Positions 28,701 through 35,988 of a stretch of 37,678 nucleotides of DNA are shown one piece after another. Source of the stretch: Pirellulales bacterium (GTDB taxonomy: Bacteria > Planctomycetota > Planctomycetia > Pirellulales > Thermoguttaceae); the NCBI GenBank assembly GCA_020846145.1, contig JADLEL010000050.1, positions 1 to 37,678 on the forward strand, in the 5' to 3' direction. Each line of letters opens with the position of its first letter. Positions within the stretch are counted from its first letter, which is position 1. The position numbers and the translations under genes are program-made. Below the pieces are notes generated by a model that was not told the origin of the DNA, did not search any database, and worked only from the letters and a program-made list of their open reading frames with translations.

Positions 28701-28846
28701 TCGGACGGGACGAAAGGGGAAATATCCTCAGCGATCCGAATCGGGCCGACGACGAGCAATACATCATCCGCCTTATCGGACAAGTAATCACCGTTAGTTT
28801 GGAAACCGTGGATATCGCGAAGAATTTGTCGCCGCTAAACCTATAA
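25730..28846 (+). CDS. Type ISP/IIG-like restriction-modification enzyme (nuclease plus adenine methyltransferase in one chain)
   Basis: The 1038-residue protein contains a likely PD-(D/E)XK nuclease at the N-terminus: D70 in PDGAIVD and E87-A-K89 in GLWEAKD. A helical linker (about 130-310) leads to an N6-adenine methyltransferase: YTPQPLSVFM, motif I DPFVGTGNF (349-357), and motif IV NPPY (452-455). The C-terminal 400 residues match type ISP target-recognition regions (YRENGKQREDNIPLFAL, FHYVYALLHHPRYR, YRVGRDERGNILSDPNR). Unlike LlaGI-type enzymes there is no helicase domain between nuclease and methylase. It would both methylate and cut DNA at one asymmetric site, and needs no partner gene. 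It sits beside a toxin-antitoxin locus, which suggests a small defence region. Confidence 0.85.
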   Translation: MASLNLKPTHKAVAAYYDALAQFEKLGVKHEGAVRSAFQNLLEHCARLVGRTLIPEYQFKCKSGKSLTPDGAIVDSLSQVLRYGLWEAKDTDDDLDKEIKAKFKAGYPDDNILFQEPRRAVLYQNGERFLDADLTERDRLIHALDLFFGWHPPAFDQWEKAVEEFKDRVRELGDNLAKLIRGERQTNVKYREAFEEFLELCRASLNPNLSESAVEEMVIQHLLTERIFRKVFDIGDFMQRNVIAQQIEKVIEALTSRSFSRDSFVKTLEHFYIAIEQAAETIGDFNEKQRFLNTVYERFFQGFCVKVADTHGIVYTPQPLSVFMVASVEHVLRTEFESTLADRDVHILDPFVGTGNFIVNLMRLIPKSALRHKFRYELHCNELMLLPYYVASMNIEHAFWEATGTYEAFEGICLVDTFETAEKKQKEFDINEANTKRVKRQLKSPIKVIIANPPYNAGQANENDNNKNRKYEEIDRRVRSTYSADSEATLVRKLSDPYVKAIRFASDRIGEAGVVCYVNNDSFIAEKSFDGMRKHLAQDFDIIYVLELGGNVRKNPTLSGTTHNVFGIQVGVSVNLFVRLPKKKDAKRHAKIYYHAVPVDWRKEQKYDFLNAAESIANVKWRRLKPDEKNHWLTNKTDGEFAQFIPLGSKKYQALSNLGHPVIFRTYSLGVSTNRDSVVYGFDAERLSKRVERFIDDYIAELDRWRKKAKPPENPKQLPQYIDNFVSYEKVKWSRDLKLKYARKVYLEYSESSICESLYRPYTSQLLYHQKGVVDRPAPSEIWFPSVKSRKENVLLCVNLTVERPFACIATNLIPNLVSTAGFGSATYCFPLYTYRENGKQREDNIPLFALQHFQKHYKDKSIKREDIFHYVYALLHHPRYRADFAENLKRELPRIPLSGTTADFHAFAKAGRKLADLHVNYEQQKPYKLKQIENPEAPLDWRVEAMKLNKEKDALFYNDFLTLAGIPPEAFAYRLGNRSALEWIIDQYRVGRDERGNILSDPNRADDEQYIIRLIGQVITVSLETVDIAKNLSPLNL

Positions 28847-28958
28847 CGCTCGTTGCTTGAGCATTTTCCATCATTCCTCTTGCAATAACGCCCTGCCGGG
28901 AGTGCAATTCCCTGGGCGGCATATGCTTTCCGTGCGCCCTCACACTGGAGTTGTAACG

Positions 28959-30146
28959 ATGCGAGCGTACCACTATTTCAGAATTTTTGCCCCGTGTGCG
29001 GCTTTACTTGCCGCGATTTATTCCCATTCGGAAGCCGCCGATGAGGCAGTTCCCGAACCTACGCGAACGGACGTGTCGCAGACCGACCTCTGGGTATCCG
29101 GTATGGGCGGATATCATACCTATCGCATCCCAGCGCTGGTCAAAACCGAGCGGGGAACCTTGCTGGCGTTTTGCGAAGGACGCAAATCCGGCCGCGGCGA
29201 TAGCGGCGATATCGATCTACTGTTGCGCCGTTCGACCGACGGCGGGCAAACCTGGACCGCGCAGCAAGTTTTATGGGACGGCGGAGCCGACGCCTGCGGC
29301 AATCCCTGTCCCGTCGTAAATCGAAAAACGGGCGAAATCTTCCTGCTGGCGACGCGCAATCTCGGCGCGGATACGGAGAAAATGATTATCGCCCAAACCG
29401 GCAAGGGCACCCGCACCGTGTGGGTCTTGCAGAGCGCGGATGAGGGCCGCACTTGGTCCAAACCGCGAGAAATTACCACCGCGGTGAAAAAAAACGATTG
29501 GACGTGGTATGCCACCGGTCCCGGCGCGGGCATCCAACTTGAGTACGGCCCGCATAAAGGCCGGCTGATCGTGCCCTGCGACCATATCGAGGCCATCACG
29601 AAGCATTATTACTCCCATGCAATCTACAGCGACGACGGGGGCCGGTCGTGGCGTCTCGGCGGTTCGACGCCGAACCATCGGGTCAACGAATGCGAGGCGG
29701 TCGAACTGGCCCGTCCCGCGGGCAGATTGATGCTCAACATGCGGAACTACGATCCCGCCGAGCGCGCCCGCCAGACGGCCGTGAGTGACGACGGCGGCGC
29801 GGCGTGGAAAGACCAAAAACACGATCCCGCGCTCGTCGAACCGATCTGCCAGGCGTCGATCCGGCGAATCCACTGGCCGCAAAACGACGCGCCGGGCGTG
29901 ATCCTTTTTGCGAATCCCGCCTCGCGCGACCGCCGCGAGCGCATGACGGTGCGGCTGAGCTACGACGACGCGGCGACCTGGCCGGTCGCCAAAACGATTT
30001 ATCCGGGCATGTCCGCTTACTCGTGCCTGGCGAAGTTGGACGACGAAACCGTCGGCTTGCTCTACGAGCGGGACGATGGGGGCAAAGCCTACGGCCGGAT
30101 CGCCTTCGCGCGATTTGCGTTGGATTGGCTGACGAAAGAAGAATAG
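28959..30146 (+). CDS. Secreted sialidase (exo-alpha-neuraminidase) family protein
   Basis: The start at 28959 (MRAYHYFRIF) is preceded by CTGGAG and begins a signal peptide (IFAPCAALLAAIYSHSEA, cut near residue 26); an in-frame ATG at 28857 would give a non-secretory N-terminus. The 395-residue product has the sialidase arginine motif YRIPAL, the acid/base aspartate region in GRGDSGDIDLLLRRS, and Asp-boxes STDGGQTW, SADEGRTW, SDDGGRSW and SDDGGAAW. CEAVELA and YSCLAKL fit the later active-site segments (glutamate and tyrosine). It would cleave terminal sialic acids or related sugars outside the cytoplasm. Start and stop are far from neighbours, so it is probably transcribed alone. Confidence 0.9.
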   Translation: MRAYHYFRIFAPCAALLAAIYSHSEAADEAVPEPTRTDVSQTDLWVSGMGGYHTYRIPALVKTERGTLLAFCEGRKSGRGDSGDIDLLLRRSTDGGQTWTAQQVLWDGGADACGNPCPVVNRKTGEIFLLATRNLGADTEKMIIAQTGKGTRTVWVLQSADEGRTWSKPREITTAVKKNDWTWYATGPGAGIQLEYGPHKGRLIVPCDHIEAITKHYYSHAIYSDDGGRSWRLGGSTPNHRVNECEAVELARPAGRLMLNMRNYDPAERARQTAVSDDGGAAWKDQKHDPALVEPICQASIRRIHWPQNDAPGVILFANPASRDRRERMTVRLSYDDAATWPVAKTIYPGMSAYSCLAKLDDETVGLLYERDDGGKAYGRIAFARFALDWLTKEE

Positions 30147-30202
30147 TAGAAAAGACGCCTTGATCGAGCGCGCCGCGAGGCTCTACCCCGCCCGCTCGAT
30201 CG

Positions 30203-31177
30203 CTACCGCCGCCATTCGCCGCTCGGCCGTTGGGTAACGGGATCGGGGCGATCGGGGGCGTCTTGGGGCAGCGCAAGCTCCGTGCCGGGAACGAGATAAT
30301 CGAAATCCTTGCCCAGCGCGTTTTGATTCAACTCGTAGATTTCGGCCCAGCGCGACGCCTTGCCCAACTCGCAGCGTGCGATATCGAACAGCGTATCGCC
30401 TTCGACCACCGTATAGCTTCGGCTCCCGCGCAAATGACGCGCGCTCGCGAGCGTTGTGCTCCGGTTTTCCCGCACTTCGCGCTGTTCTCGTTCGATACCG
30501 GCGCGAAAAGCGTTTGGACCGGGTTCGTAAGAATCGTGGCCCACAAGCGGTTTCCCCCGATCGTTCGGCGAGGGAACGGAGCGATCGACGACCGTCGGTG
30601 AATTCCCGGCTGCGGGGGAAAAATCCTGCGAACGATAGTCCTCCGCCGCGCGGTTGCCGAATGAATCGCCGCGATTCCCGCCATCCGGAATCCGGCCGCC
30701 CGAACTCGCAGCGGCTGCCCCCGGCGGTCCCAGGGGATCGATATCGGGCACGGTGGAAGCGCGCCGATTCAAACCGTAGCGATCGTCGGGATCGATGTTT
30801 TCGGCGGCCGGTGGCGCGATCGACCTCGACGGCGGCGGAGAACTCGCCGCGGCCTCGCCCGCTGCCTGCCGCTGCCGACGATATTCGGAGATATCGCTGA
30901 ACAGGTCCCGCTCGCCATCCCTTTTCGGAGGCTGGCCGGCGGTTGATTTCAATGCTTTCGGCGTTTCTTTCCCGTCGTGGGGAGATTTCGCCGCCGCCCC
31001 GGCTTCCGGCACTCCGGCTTTGGAGCCGTTTACGGCGGGCGATTTCTCGATAGCGCTCCCGTCCGCTTGCGCGGCGGCGGGGGCTGTTCCCGATTTCAAC
31101 TTCCATGCAACGACGCCGCCCAGCACGACCAATAAACACAAAACAACCGACAGTCCGATTTTAGCTTCCTTGCTCAT
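30203..31177 (-). CDS. Membrane-anchored LysM protein in the ftsL position of the dcw cluster
   Basis: The start at 31177 (MSKEAKIGLSVVLCLLVVLG) follows a strong AAGGAGG site. The product has 324 residues: one N-terminal membrane helix (about 6-25), a long Pro/Ala/Ser/Arg-rich periplasmic linker, and a C-terminal LysM domain (YTVVEGDTLFDIARCELG, then AEIYELNQNALG and LVPGTELALP). LysM binds peptidoglycan glycan strands. It follows rsmH by 52 bases, where ftsL is normally found in other bacteria; FtsL is also a one-helix protein, but there is no sequence similarity visible. A role in wall or division complexes is inferred from the position only. Confidence 0.9.
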   Translation of the reverse strand: MSKEAKIGLSVVLCLLVVLGGVVAWKLKSGTAPAAAQADGSAIEKSPAVNGSKAGVPEAGAAAKSPHDGKETPKALKSTAGQPPKRDGERDLFSDISEYRRQRQAAGEAAASSPPPSRSIAPPAAENIDPDDRYGLNRRASTVPDIDPLGPPGAAAASSGGRIPDGGNRGDSFGNRAAEDYRSQDFSPAAGNSPTVVDRSVPSPNDRGKPLVGHDSYEPGPNAFRAGIEREQREVRENRSTTLASARHLRGSRSYTVVEGDTLFDIARCELGKASRWAEIYELNQNALGKDFDYLVPGTELALPQDAPDRPDPVTQRPSGEWRR

Positions 31178-31229
31178 AAAAGCCTCCTTGCCGAATCGGC
31201 CCATTTTACTTGGAGGCGTGATTGTACGA

Positions 31230-32150
31230 TTATTTCATCCTTTCCGCAATACGAAGTTTCGCGCTGCGGGAGCGGGGATTTTGCGAGATTTCGGACTCGT
31301 CGGCGCGGATTGGCCGGCGGGTGAGAACCTTCAATCGCGCGTCGTTTTGGAAGGCTTCCTTCACGCGGCGGTCTTCCAAGGAATGAAAACTGATAATGGC
31401 GAATCGACCGCCGGGATTCAGGCAATCGGGGATTCGCCGCAAGGCGATCTCCAGCGATTTCAGTTCGTCGTTCACCGCGATCCGCAACGCCTGGAACGTC
31501 CGCGTGGCCGGATGGATGCGTTCGCTGTCGCGCGTTTTGGGCACGCAACGGCCGATTAGCTCGGCCAGATCTCGCGACGTTCTCACGGGATTGCCGCGAC
31601 GCCGCTCGACGATCGCTTTGGCAATGCGGCGGCTGAAACGCTCCTCGCCGAATTCGAAAATCAGGTCCGCCAGATGCTCGGCGCTGAGCCGCTCGAGCAA
31701 CCTCCAGGCCGGGACGCCGGCCGTCGGATCGAAGCGCAAATCCAACGGCCCGTCCGAGGAGAAGCTGAAACCGCGGCTCGCGTCGGCCAGTTGATCGCTC
31801 GACAAGCCCAAATCCAACAGCACCCCATCGACCCGCTCTGCAAAGCCGCGACCAGCGGTCGCGGTGTATGCGGCGCCGACGGCTTTCAAAACTTCGGGCA
31901 AATCGCAAAAATTCGCCTGCGCCAGACGCACCGGCAAGCCCCGCAAAAACCGCTCGCCGGCGTCGATCGCCGCGGGATCGCGGTCCAAGGCGATCAACGT
32001 GCCGCCGGGAACGATCCGCTCGGCCAACGCCCGGCTGTGCCCCCCGCCGCCCAGAGTGCCATCGACGATCACCATGCCTGGTTTCGGCTCTAATCCCAGC
32101 ACGACGGCCTCGAACAAGACGGGGATGTGGACGGAATTCTTTTCGGCCAT
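31230..32150 (-). CDS. rsmH: 16S rRNA (cytosine-1402 N4)-methyltransferase
   Basis: 306 residues from ATG 32150 (MAEKNSVHIPVLFEAVVLGL); a longer frame from 32201 crosses a palindromic repeat and is unlikely. Family signatures are all present: HIPVLFEAV, the SAM motif VDGTLGGGGHSRALAE, ALDRDPAAI, VDGVLLDLGLSSDQLAD, RGFSFSSDGPLDLRFD, and HPATRTFQALRIAVNDEL with IISFHSLEDRRVKEAF. It methylates C1402 in the ribosome decoding centre together with RsmI. Its gene normally follows mraZ (old name mraW), as here, but a gap of 346 bases with a palindrome separates them. No strong ribosome site is visible. Confidence 0.96.
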   Translation of the reverse strand: MAEKNSVHIPVLFEAVVLGLEPKPGMVIVDGTLGGGGHSRALAERIVPGGTLIALDRDPAAIDAGERFLRGLPVRLAQANFCDLPEVLKAVGAAYTATAGRGFAERVDGVLLDLGLSSDQLADASRGFSFSSDGPLDLRFDPTAGVPAWRLLERLSAEHLADLIFEFGEERFSRRIAKAIVERRRGNPVRTSRDLAELIGRCVPKTRDSERIHPATRTFQALRIAVNDELKSLEIALRRIPDCLNPGGRFAIISFHSLEDRRVKEAFQNDARLKVLTRRPIRADESEISQNPRSRSAKLRIAERMK

Positions 32151-32496
32151 CGGCAGTTGTTTATGGTAGGTTATGCTATAGCATATCAAAACGCTTAACA
32201 ATATGATGCGTTATGCTGAAGCATAACCTACGAGCTTCATCCTTCATAATTCATCCTTCCTCCTTCAAACGCACCCGACCTCGGGCGCATCCTTGCGCCC
32301 GCGTGAGGTTGAGTGGCTGCGGGATAGTCGTCGGCGAAGGCGACGAAAAGGGCCGCAATTCGCCCGGGAAGCATCCTTGACTTCTCGTTGCCGAGAACCC
32401 AATCCACCTCGCATGGTTGGATTTGCGGCGCCGATAGGTGGCCGTTTCGGCGCTGCGGTTCTCGCGCGGGGCGATCGAACGGACGGACAAAACGCT
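32151..32496. other. Unusually long mraZ-rsmH gap
   Basis: The two genes are normally adjacent. This gap contains the family C palindrome (32166-32231), a CTTCATCCTTCATAATTC-type low-complexity run after it, and otherwise no gene I can support. The repeat may affect mRNA processing between the genes. Confidence 0.5.
32166..32231. repeat. Palindromic intergenic repeat, family C, copy 2
   Basis: GTAGGTTATGCTATAGC (from 32166) pairs with GTTATGCTGAAGCATAACCT (to 32231). The same arms are at 4886-4947. Confidence 0.88.
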
Positions 32497-32943
32497 TTAT
32501 TTCTCCACGCAAAATGCCTTCTCGGCAATCTCATCGTAATGGGGTTGTTTTTGGTCCAGATACATTTTCCAACGCTCGGCCGCCCACACCTCCAAATGCT
32601 CTTGGACGCCGAGCAAAACCACTTCTTTTTCCAGCCCCGCAAGCACGGCCAACTCGGAGGGAAGACGCACGCGGCCTTGCGAGTCCAATTCCACCTGCTG
32701 GGCTTGCGCGTAAAACAATCGCAGGAACGCCCGCACATCTTCGCGAACGGGAGAGGCCTGGGCGAGTTTTTCGGCAAGTTGCGAAAACGACGCTGCGGAA
32801 TAGATCGCCAGCGAGCGGTCGGTCCCCGGAGCAACATACAAGATGCCGCCGGCGTGGCACTGCAACGCATCTCGCAAGCGTTTGGGGATCGCCAACCGCA
32901 ATTTTTCATCCAAAGCGCGGCTGAAGGATCCAGTTAACAGCAT
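32497..32943 (-). CDS. mraZ: MraZ, transcription regulator of the dcw cluster
   Basis: 148 residues with the two SpoVT/AbrB-like halves of MraZ: GSFSRALDEKLRLAIPKRLR near the start, and QQVELDSQGRVRLPSELAVL in the second half. MraZ forms a ring and binds repeated TGGG boxes in front of its own gene; four such boxes are present here directly before the ATG. It is the first gene of a minus-strand run with rsmH and the LysM gene. GTGGTG just before the ATG may double as ribosome site. Planctomycetes lack ftsZ, so keeping this regulator in a shortened cluster is noteworthy. Confidence 0.95.
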   Translation of the reverse strand: MLLTGSFSRALDEKLRLAIPKRLRDALQCHAGGILYVAPGTDRSLAIYSAASFSQLAEKLAQASPVREDVRAFLRLFYAQAQQVELDSQGRVRLPSELAVLAGLEKEVVLLGVQEHLEVWAAERWKMYLDQKQPHYDEIAEKAFCVEK

Positions 32944-32947
32944 GGTT

Positions 32948-32982
32948 CACCACTTTTCCCCATCATGCCCCACAACACCCCA
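32948..32982 (-). promoter_or_regulatory. MraZ-binding boxes, four at 10-bp spacing
   Basis: On the minus strand the order is TGGGG, TGGGG, TGGGG, TGGTG, occupying 32978-32982, 32968-32972, 32958-32962 and 32948-32952. The spacing is exactly 10 bases, one helical turn, as in the TGGG-N5-TG repeats bound by MraZ in other bacteria. The last box ends 4 bases before the mraZ ATG. This suggests autoregulation. Confidence 0.85.
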
Positions 32983-33355
32983 AAGAATATCGCTTTTACC
33001 CGCCCCTGACAAGTCGGTTTTCCGAATAAAATTTTAATGAGCGCGAATTGAACGACCGCGATTACATGACCACCTAAAGGTCCGACAAATACAATTTGAC
33101 AGGTTCATGTTGGGGCGATAGTTGTACTATCGCCCCAGGGATGGCAGTACAACTGCCATCCCAACAACCTGTCATTTCACGGTTGTCGAACCACTAGAGG
33201 TGGTGGTTATTGAATGATGAACGCCAATCCTGGAGATGAGGCATTTCGATCAAATCTATTCCGTACTCCGGTTTGACGGCTTATACTCAGATGTGCCTCG
33301 AAGGGGTAACTTCAAGAGATTTTTTCAAGGATTTTCGTCCACACGGTTAGCGGTT
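32983..33355. other. Divergent mraZ/queA intergenic region
   Basis: Besides the MraZ boxes at its left edge and the compound palindrome at 33097-33174, I see no gene. An in-frame upstream ATG of queA at 33236 is possible, but it lacks homology in the added 40 residues. The region should hold the promoters of both directions. Confidence 0.4.
33097..33174. repeat. Compound palindrome: two perfect hairpins inside outer arms
   Basis: Outer arms TGACAGGTT (33097-33105) and AACCTGTCA (33166-33174) enclose two perfect 11-bp hairpins: GGGGCGATAGT-TGT-ACTATCGCCCC (33112-33136) and GGGATGGCAGT-ACA-ACTGCCATCCC (33138-33162). As RNA or single strand it would fold into a three-way junction. Confidence 0.94.
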
Positions 33356-34405
33356 ATGAGCGAACTCGACAGATACGATTATGAATTGCCCAGGCACTTA
33401 ATCGCGCAACAACCCGCCTGGTCGCGGATCGATGCCCGATTGCTGGTGGTCGATCGCAAGCATAACTCGTTGGAGCATAAGCATATACGGGATTTGCCCG
33501 AAATCCTTCAAGCGGGCGATTGCCTGGTCTTGAACGAATCGAAAGTCGTTCCCGCCCGATTGGTGGGCTATCGAACGCAAACCGGCGGTCGTTGGGAGGG
33601 GCTTTTTCTGGATGCCCAAAGCGATGGATTTTGGCTCATTCTGGGCCATACGCGGGGAAAAATAACTCCTGGGGAATCGATCTCGCTCCTTAACACCCAA
33701 GGAATCGAGGACCTCGAACTGCTTATGGTCTCCAAAGATTCCGGGGGGAACTGGATCGCCAAACCCTCCAGTTCCGAATCGACGAATGCTTTGCTGGATC
33801 GGGTGGGGCGGATTCCTTTACCACCCTACATTCGAGCCGGAGAGATGGTCGAGAGCGACCGGGAAAACTACCAGACGGTTTTTGCCCGGATTCCCGGCTC
33901 GATAGCGGCCCCCACCGCGGGGTTGCATTTTAGCAACGCCCTGCTGGAAAAGTTGGATCGGCAAGGGATAAATCTGGTTTACAATACCCTCCATGTCGGC
34001 TTGGGGACCTTTCGTCCGATTACGACGGAGACGCTTGGCGAGCACAAAATGCATGCCGAATGGGGAACCATCGGCCCGCAGGCGGTCGAAACAATTCAAA
34101 ACTGCCGGCAAAAGGGGGGGCGAATCGTTGCAGTGGGCACCACCTCGGTGCGACTGCTGGAAACGGCCGCCTCCTCGGACGGCGTTTTGCAGCCTTTTAA
34201 CGGTCAAACCGACCTGTTCATCCGTCCGCCTTACATTTTTCGGGCGGTGGACGCGATGCTGACGAATTTTCATCTCCCCCGGACCACCTTATTGATCCTG
34301 GTTCGCACATTCGGCGGAGACGAGCTGATTCAACGCGCGTATCGGGAGGCGATCGCGGAACAATATCGTTTTTACAGCTATGGCGATGCCATGGTAATTT
34401 TATAA
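33356..34405 (+). CDS. queA: S-adenosylmethionine:tRNA ribosyltransferase-isomerase
   Basis: From ATG 33356 (MSELDRYDYELPRHLIAQQP) the product has 349 residues, the usual QueA length. Conserved parts are visible: LPRHLIAQQPAWSRIDARLL, GDCLVLNESKVVPARL, LPPYI, RENYQTVFARIPGSIAAPTA, GLHFSNALLEKL, HVGLGTFRPI, and TNFHLPRTTLLILVRTFGG near the end. It transfers the ribosyl part of S-adenosylmethionine to preQ1 in tRNA, giving epoxyqueuosine, in the cytoplasm. The gene is divergent from mraZ and has a poor ribosome site. No other queuosine genes are in the window. Confidence 0.96.
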   Translation: MSELDRYDYELPRHLIAQQPAWSRIDARLLVVDRKHNSLEHKHIRDLPEILQAGDCLVLNESKVVPARLVGYRTQTGGRWEGLFLDAQSDGFWLILGHTRGKITPGESISLLNTQGIEDLELLMVSKDSGGNWIAKPSSSESTNALLDRVGRIPLPPYIRAGEMVESDRENYQTVFARIPGSIAAPTAGLHFSNALLEKLDRQGINLVYNTLHVGLGTFRPITTETLGEHKMHAEWGTIGPQAVETIQNCRQKGGRIVAVGTTSVRLLETAASSDGVLQPFNGQTDLFIRPPYIFRAVDAMLTNFHLPRTTLLILVRTFGGDELIQRAYREAIAEQYRFYSYGDAMVIL

Positions 34406-34532
34406 TAAATCACTCTCTCCATGCTTGACAATCTCTACTCGATTACTGAAAATGAAAGGCTAGAGAGAAACTGGGGCGGTAACTTTTCCCGGAGACCGAT
34501 CCGACGCGATCCTTGCATGAGGGGGATTCAAC

Positions 34533-35561
34533 TTGAATTTTTTCCCATTTGCCCGTCAATCGTTCCGCCGAAGAAACGACGGATTTACCCTCGTCGAGTT
34601 GCTGGTGGTCATTGCCATTATCGGCGTGTTGATTTCCCTGCTCTTGCCGGCGATTCAAGCCACGCGGGAAGCCGCGCGGCGGATGAGTTGCACGAACAAT
34701 TTGCACCAATTGAGCCTGGCGGTCATCAGTTACGAGAGCGCGAGGAAGAAGTTTCCGCCGGCGGGCATCGTCGCCCGAAGCGGCGATCTGGTCGATCTTC
34801 GCGCCGGCCTGAGGTTTAGCTGGATCGTCACGGTGCTCCCTTACATGGAAGGCGCGCCGCTGTACAAAATGTTCGATATGAAGAAAACGGTTTTCAACCA
34901 GCCCAACAATCCGCAGGCCGTTTCGCTCGACGCGTTGATGTGTCCCGACGATTCGCCTTATGGGCGATTTTTCGTCGACGCCTCGCTGACCTCCGGCAAG
35001 CGGTTCGCCAAGGGGAATTACGCCGCGTTCGTCAGCCCCTACCACACCGATTTGCAACTCATGTTTCCCGGCGCGTTGATCGCCACCGGCCAGGAAGCGA
35101 AGAAGGTCCGCGATGGTCTCTCGCACACCCTGATGCTTTCCGAAGTCCGCACGCGAAAACAACCGCAGGACCAGCGCGGAGCCTGGGCGCTGCCGTGGTC
35201 CGGCTCCAGCCTCTTGGCGTTCGACATGCATAATGGCGGCACAAAGCTCGGAATCTACACCGGCGCCGCTTTTAGCCTCGGCCAAACGCAGCCGCCGAAC
35301 AACCGCGGCCCGAACGTCGATATGCTCTACGCATGCCCCGATATGAGCGACGCGCAGTTGAAAAACATGCCCTGCGGAATATGGGCCTCGAGCGGAACGT
35401 GGAATTATCTCTCCGCCGCGCCGCGAAGTTTGCATCTCGGCGGGGTCAATACGACCTTCATGGACGGCCATCTGGATTTCATTCGCAACGACATTGATGA
35501 ATATGTCATGGCGTACCTGATCTGCGTCAACGATCGCCAAATCGTCAGTCTGGACAAATAA
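34533..35561 (+). CDS. DUF1559 protein with prepilin-type N-terminus
   Basis: Translation starts at a TTG (34533), supported by an AGGGGG site 8 bases before it and by the lack of a usable ATG. The 342-residue product has a prepilin leader: RRNDG, then the helix FTLVELLVVIAIIGVLISLL, cut after Gly by a prepilin peptidase. LPAIQATREAARRMSCTNNL is the planctomycete DUF1559 signature. The C-terminal motif RSLHLGGVNTTFMDGHLDFI (H-x8-DG) completes the family. These proteins are massively expanded in planctomycetes; their role is unknown, probably surface pseudopilin-like. It is the first gene of a close run with three others. Confidence 0.94.
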   Translation: MNFFPFARQSFRRRNDGFTLVELLVVIAIIGVLISLLLPAIQATREAARRMSCTNNLHQLSLAVISYESARKKFPPAGIVARSGDLVDLRAGLRFSWIVTVLPYMEGAPLYKMFDMKKTVFNQPNNPQAVSLDALMCPDDSPYGRFFVDASLTSGKRFAKGNYAAFVSPYHTDLQLMFPGALIATGQEAKKVRDGLSHTLMLSEVRTRKQPQDQRGAWALPWSGSSLLAFDMHNGGTKLGIYTGAAFSLGQTQPPNNRGPNVDMLYACPDMSDAQLKNMPCGIWASSGTWNYLSAAPRSLHLGGVNTTFMDGHLDFIRNDIDEYVMAYLICVNDRQIVSLDK

Positions 35562-35576
35562 CAAAGCGAGGTCGGC

Positions 35577-35975
35577 ATGACAGGCATTCGCGTCGCATCG
35601 TCCTTGATGATCTTGGGTTTGATCTTGGTCATAACATCTTTCGTGCTGCCCTTTTTTCTGCCTTCGCTCACCGAGCGAAGTTGGACGGAAGAACAAGCCC
35701 GCCAACGTTCCGAAACGGGACACAAATTGCATCAGCTCGCGGGCGAACGCGGCGGCCATACCCACGGCGAATCCGCGAATCATGCGGAGAATGACAAAGC
35801 CGCCCTGGAACGCGAATTCGCCGAAACCGAAGCGTCATTCAAGCGGCAGGACGAAGAACTGAAAAGCATTCAAGAACGATCCGGAAATATTACGTTCGGA
35901 ATTCGCTGCGCCGGCGCCGGAGTGCTGGTGATCGGCTTGGGAATATTCTTCCGCGCGAAACGCCGGGAAACATAA
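35577..35975 (+). CDS. Small two-helix membrane protein, function unknown
   Basis: I do not recognise this family. The 132 residues contain a membrane helix at each end (SSLMILGLILVITSFVLPFF at about 8-27; IRCAGAGVLVIGLGIFF at about 108-125) and a charged, His- and Glu-rich linker with coiled-coil character (NDKAALEREFAETEASFKRQ). The start has a GAGG site. It lies 15 bases after the DUF1559 gene and 13 bases before the Nudix gene, so it is co-transcribed with them. Confidence 0.8.
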   Translation: MTGIRVASSLMILGLILVITSFVLPFFLPSLTERSWTEEQARQRSETGHKLHQLAGERGGHTHGESANHAENDKAALEREFAETEASFKRQDEELKSIQERSGNITFGIRCAGAGVLVIGLGIFFRAKRRET

Positions 35976-35988
35976 CAGGGAACCGCCC

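Noticed and set aside
32265..32909. 214-codon minus-strand open frame over mraZ
   Set aside because: Shadow of mraZ in another phase; mraZ has family motifs, a good start and binding boxes.
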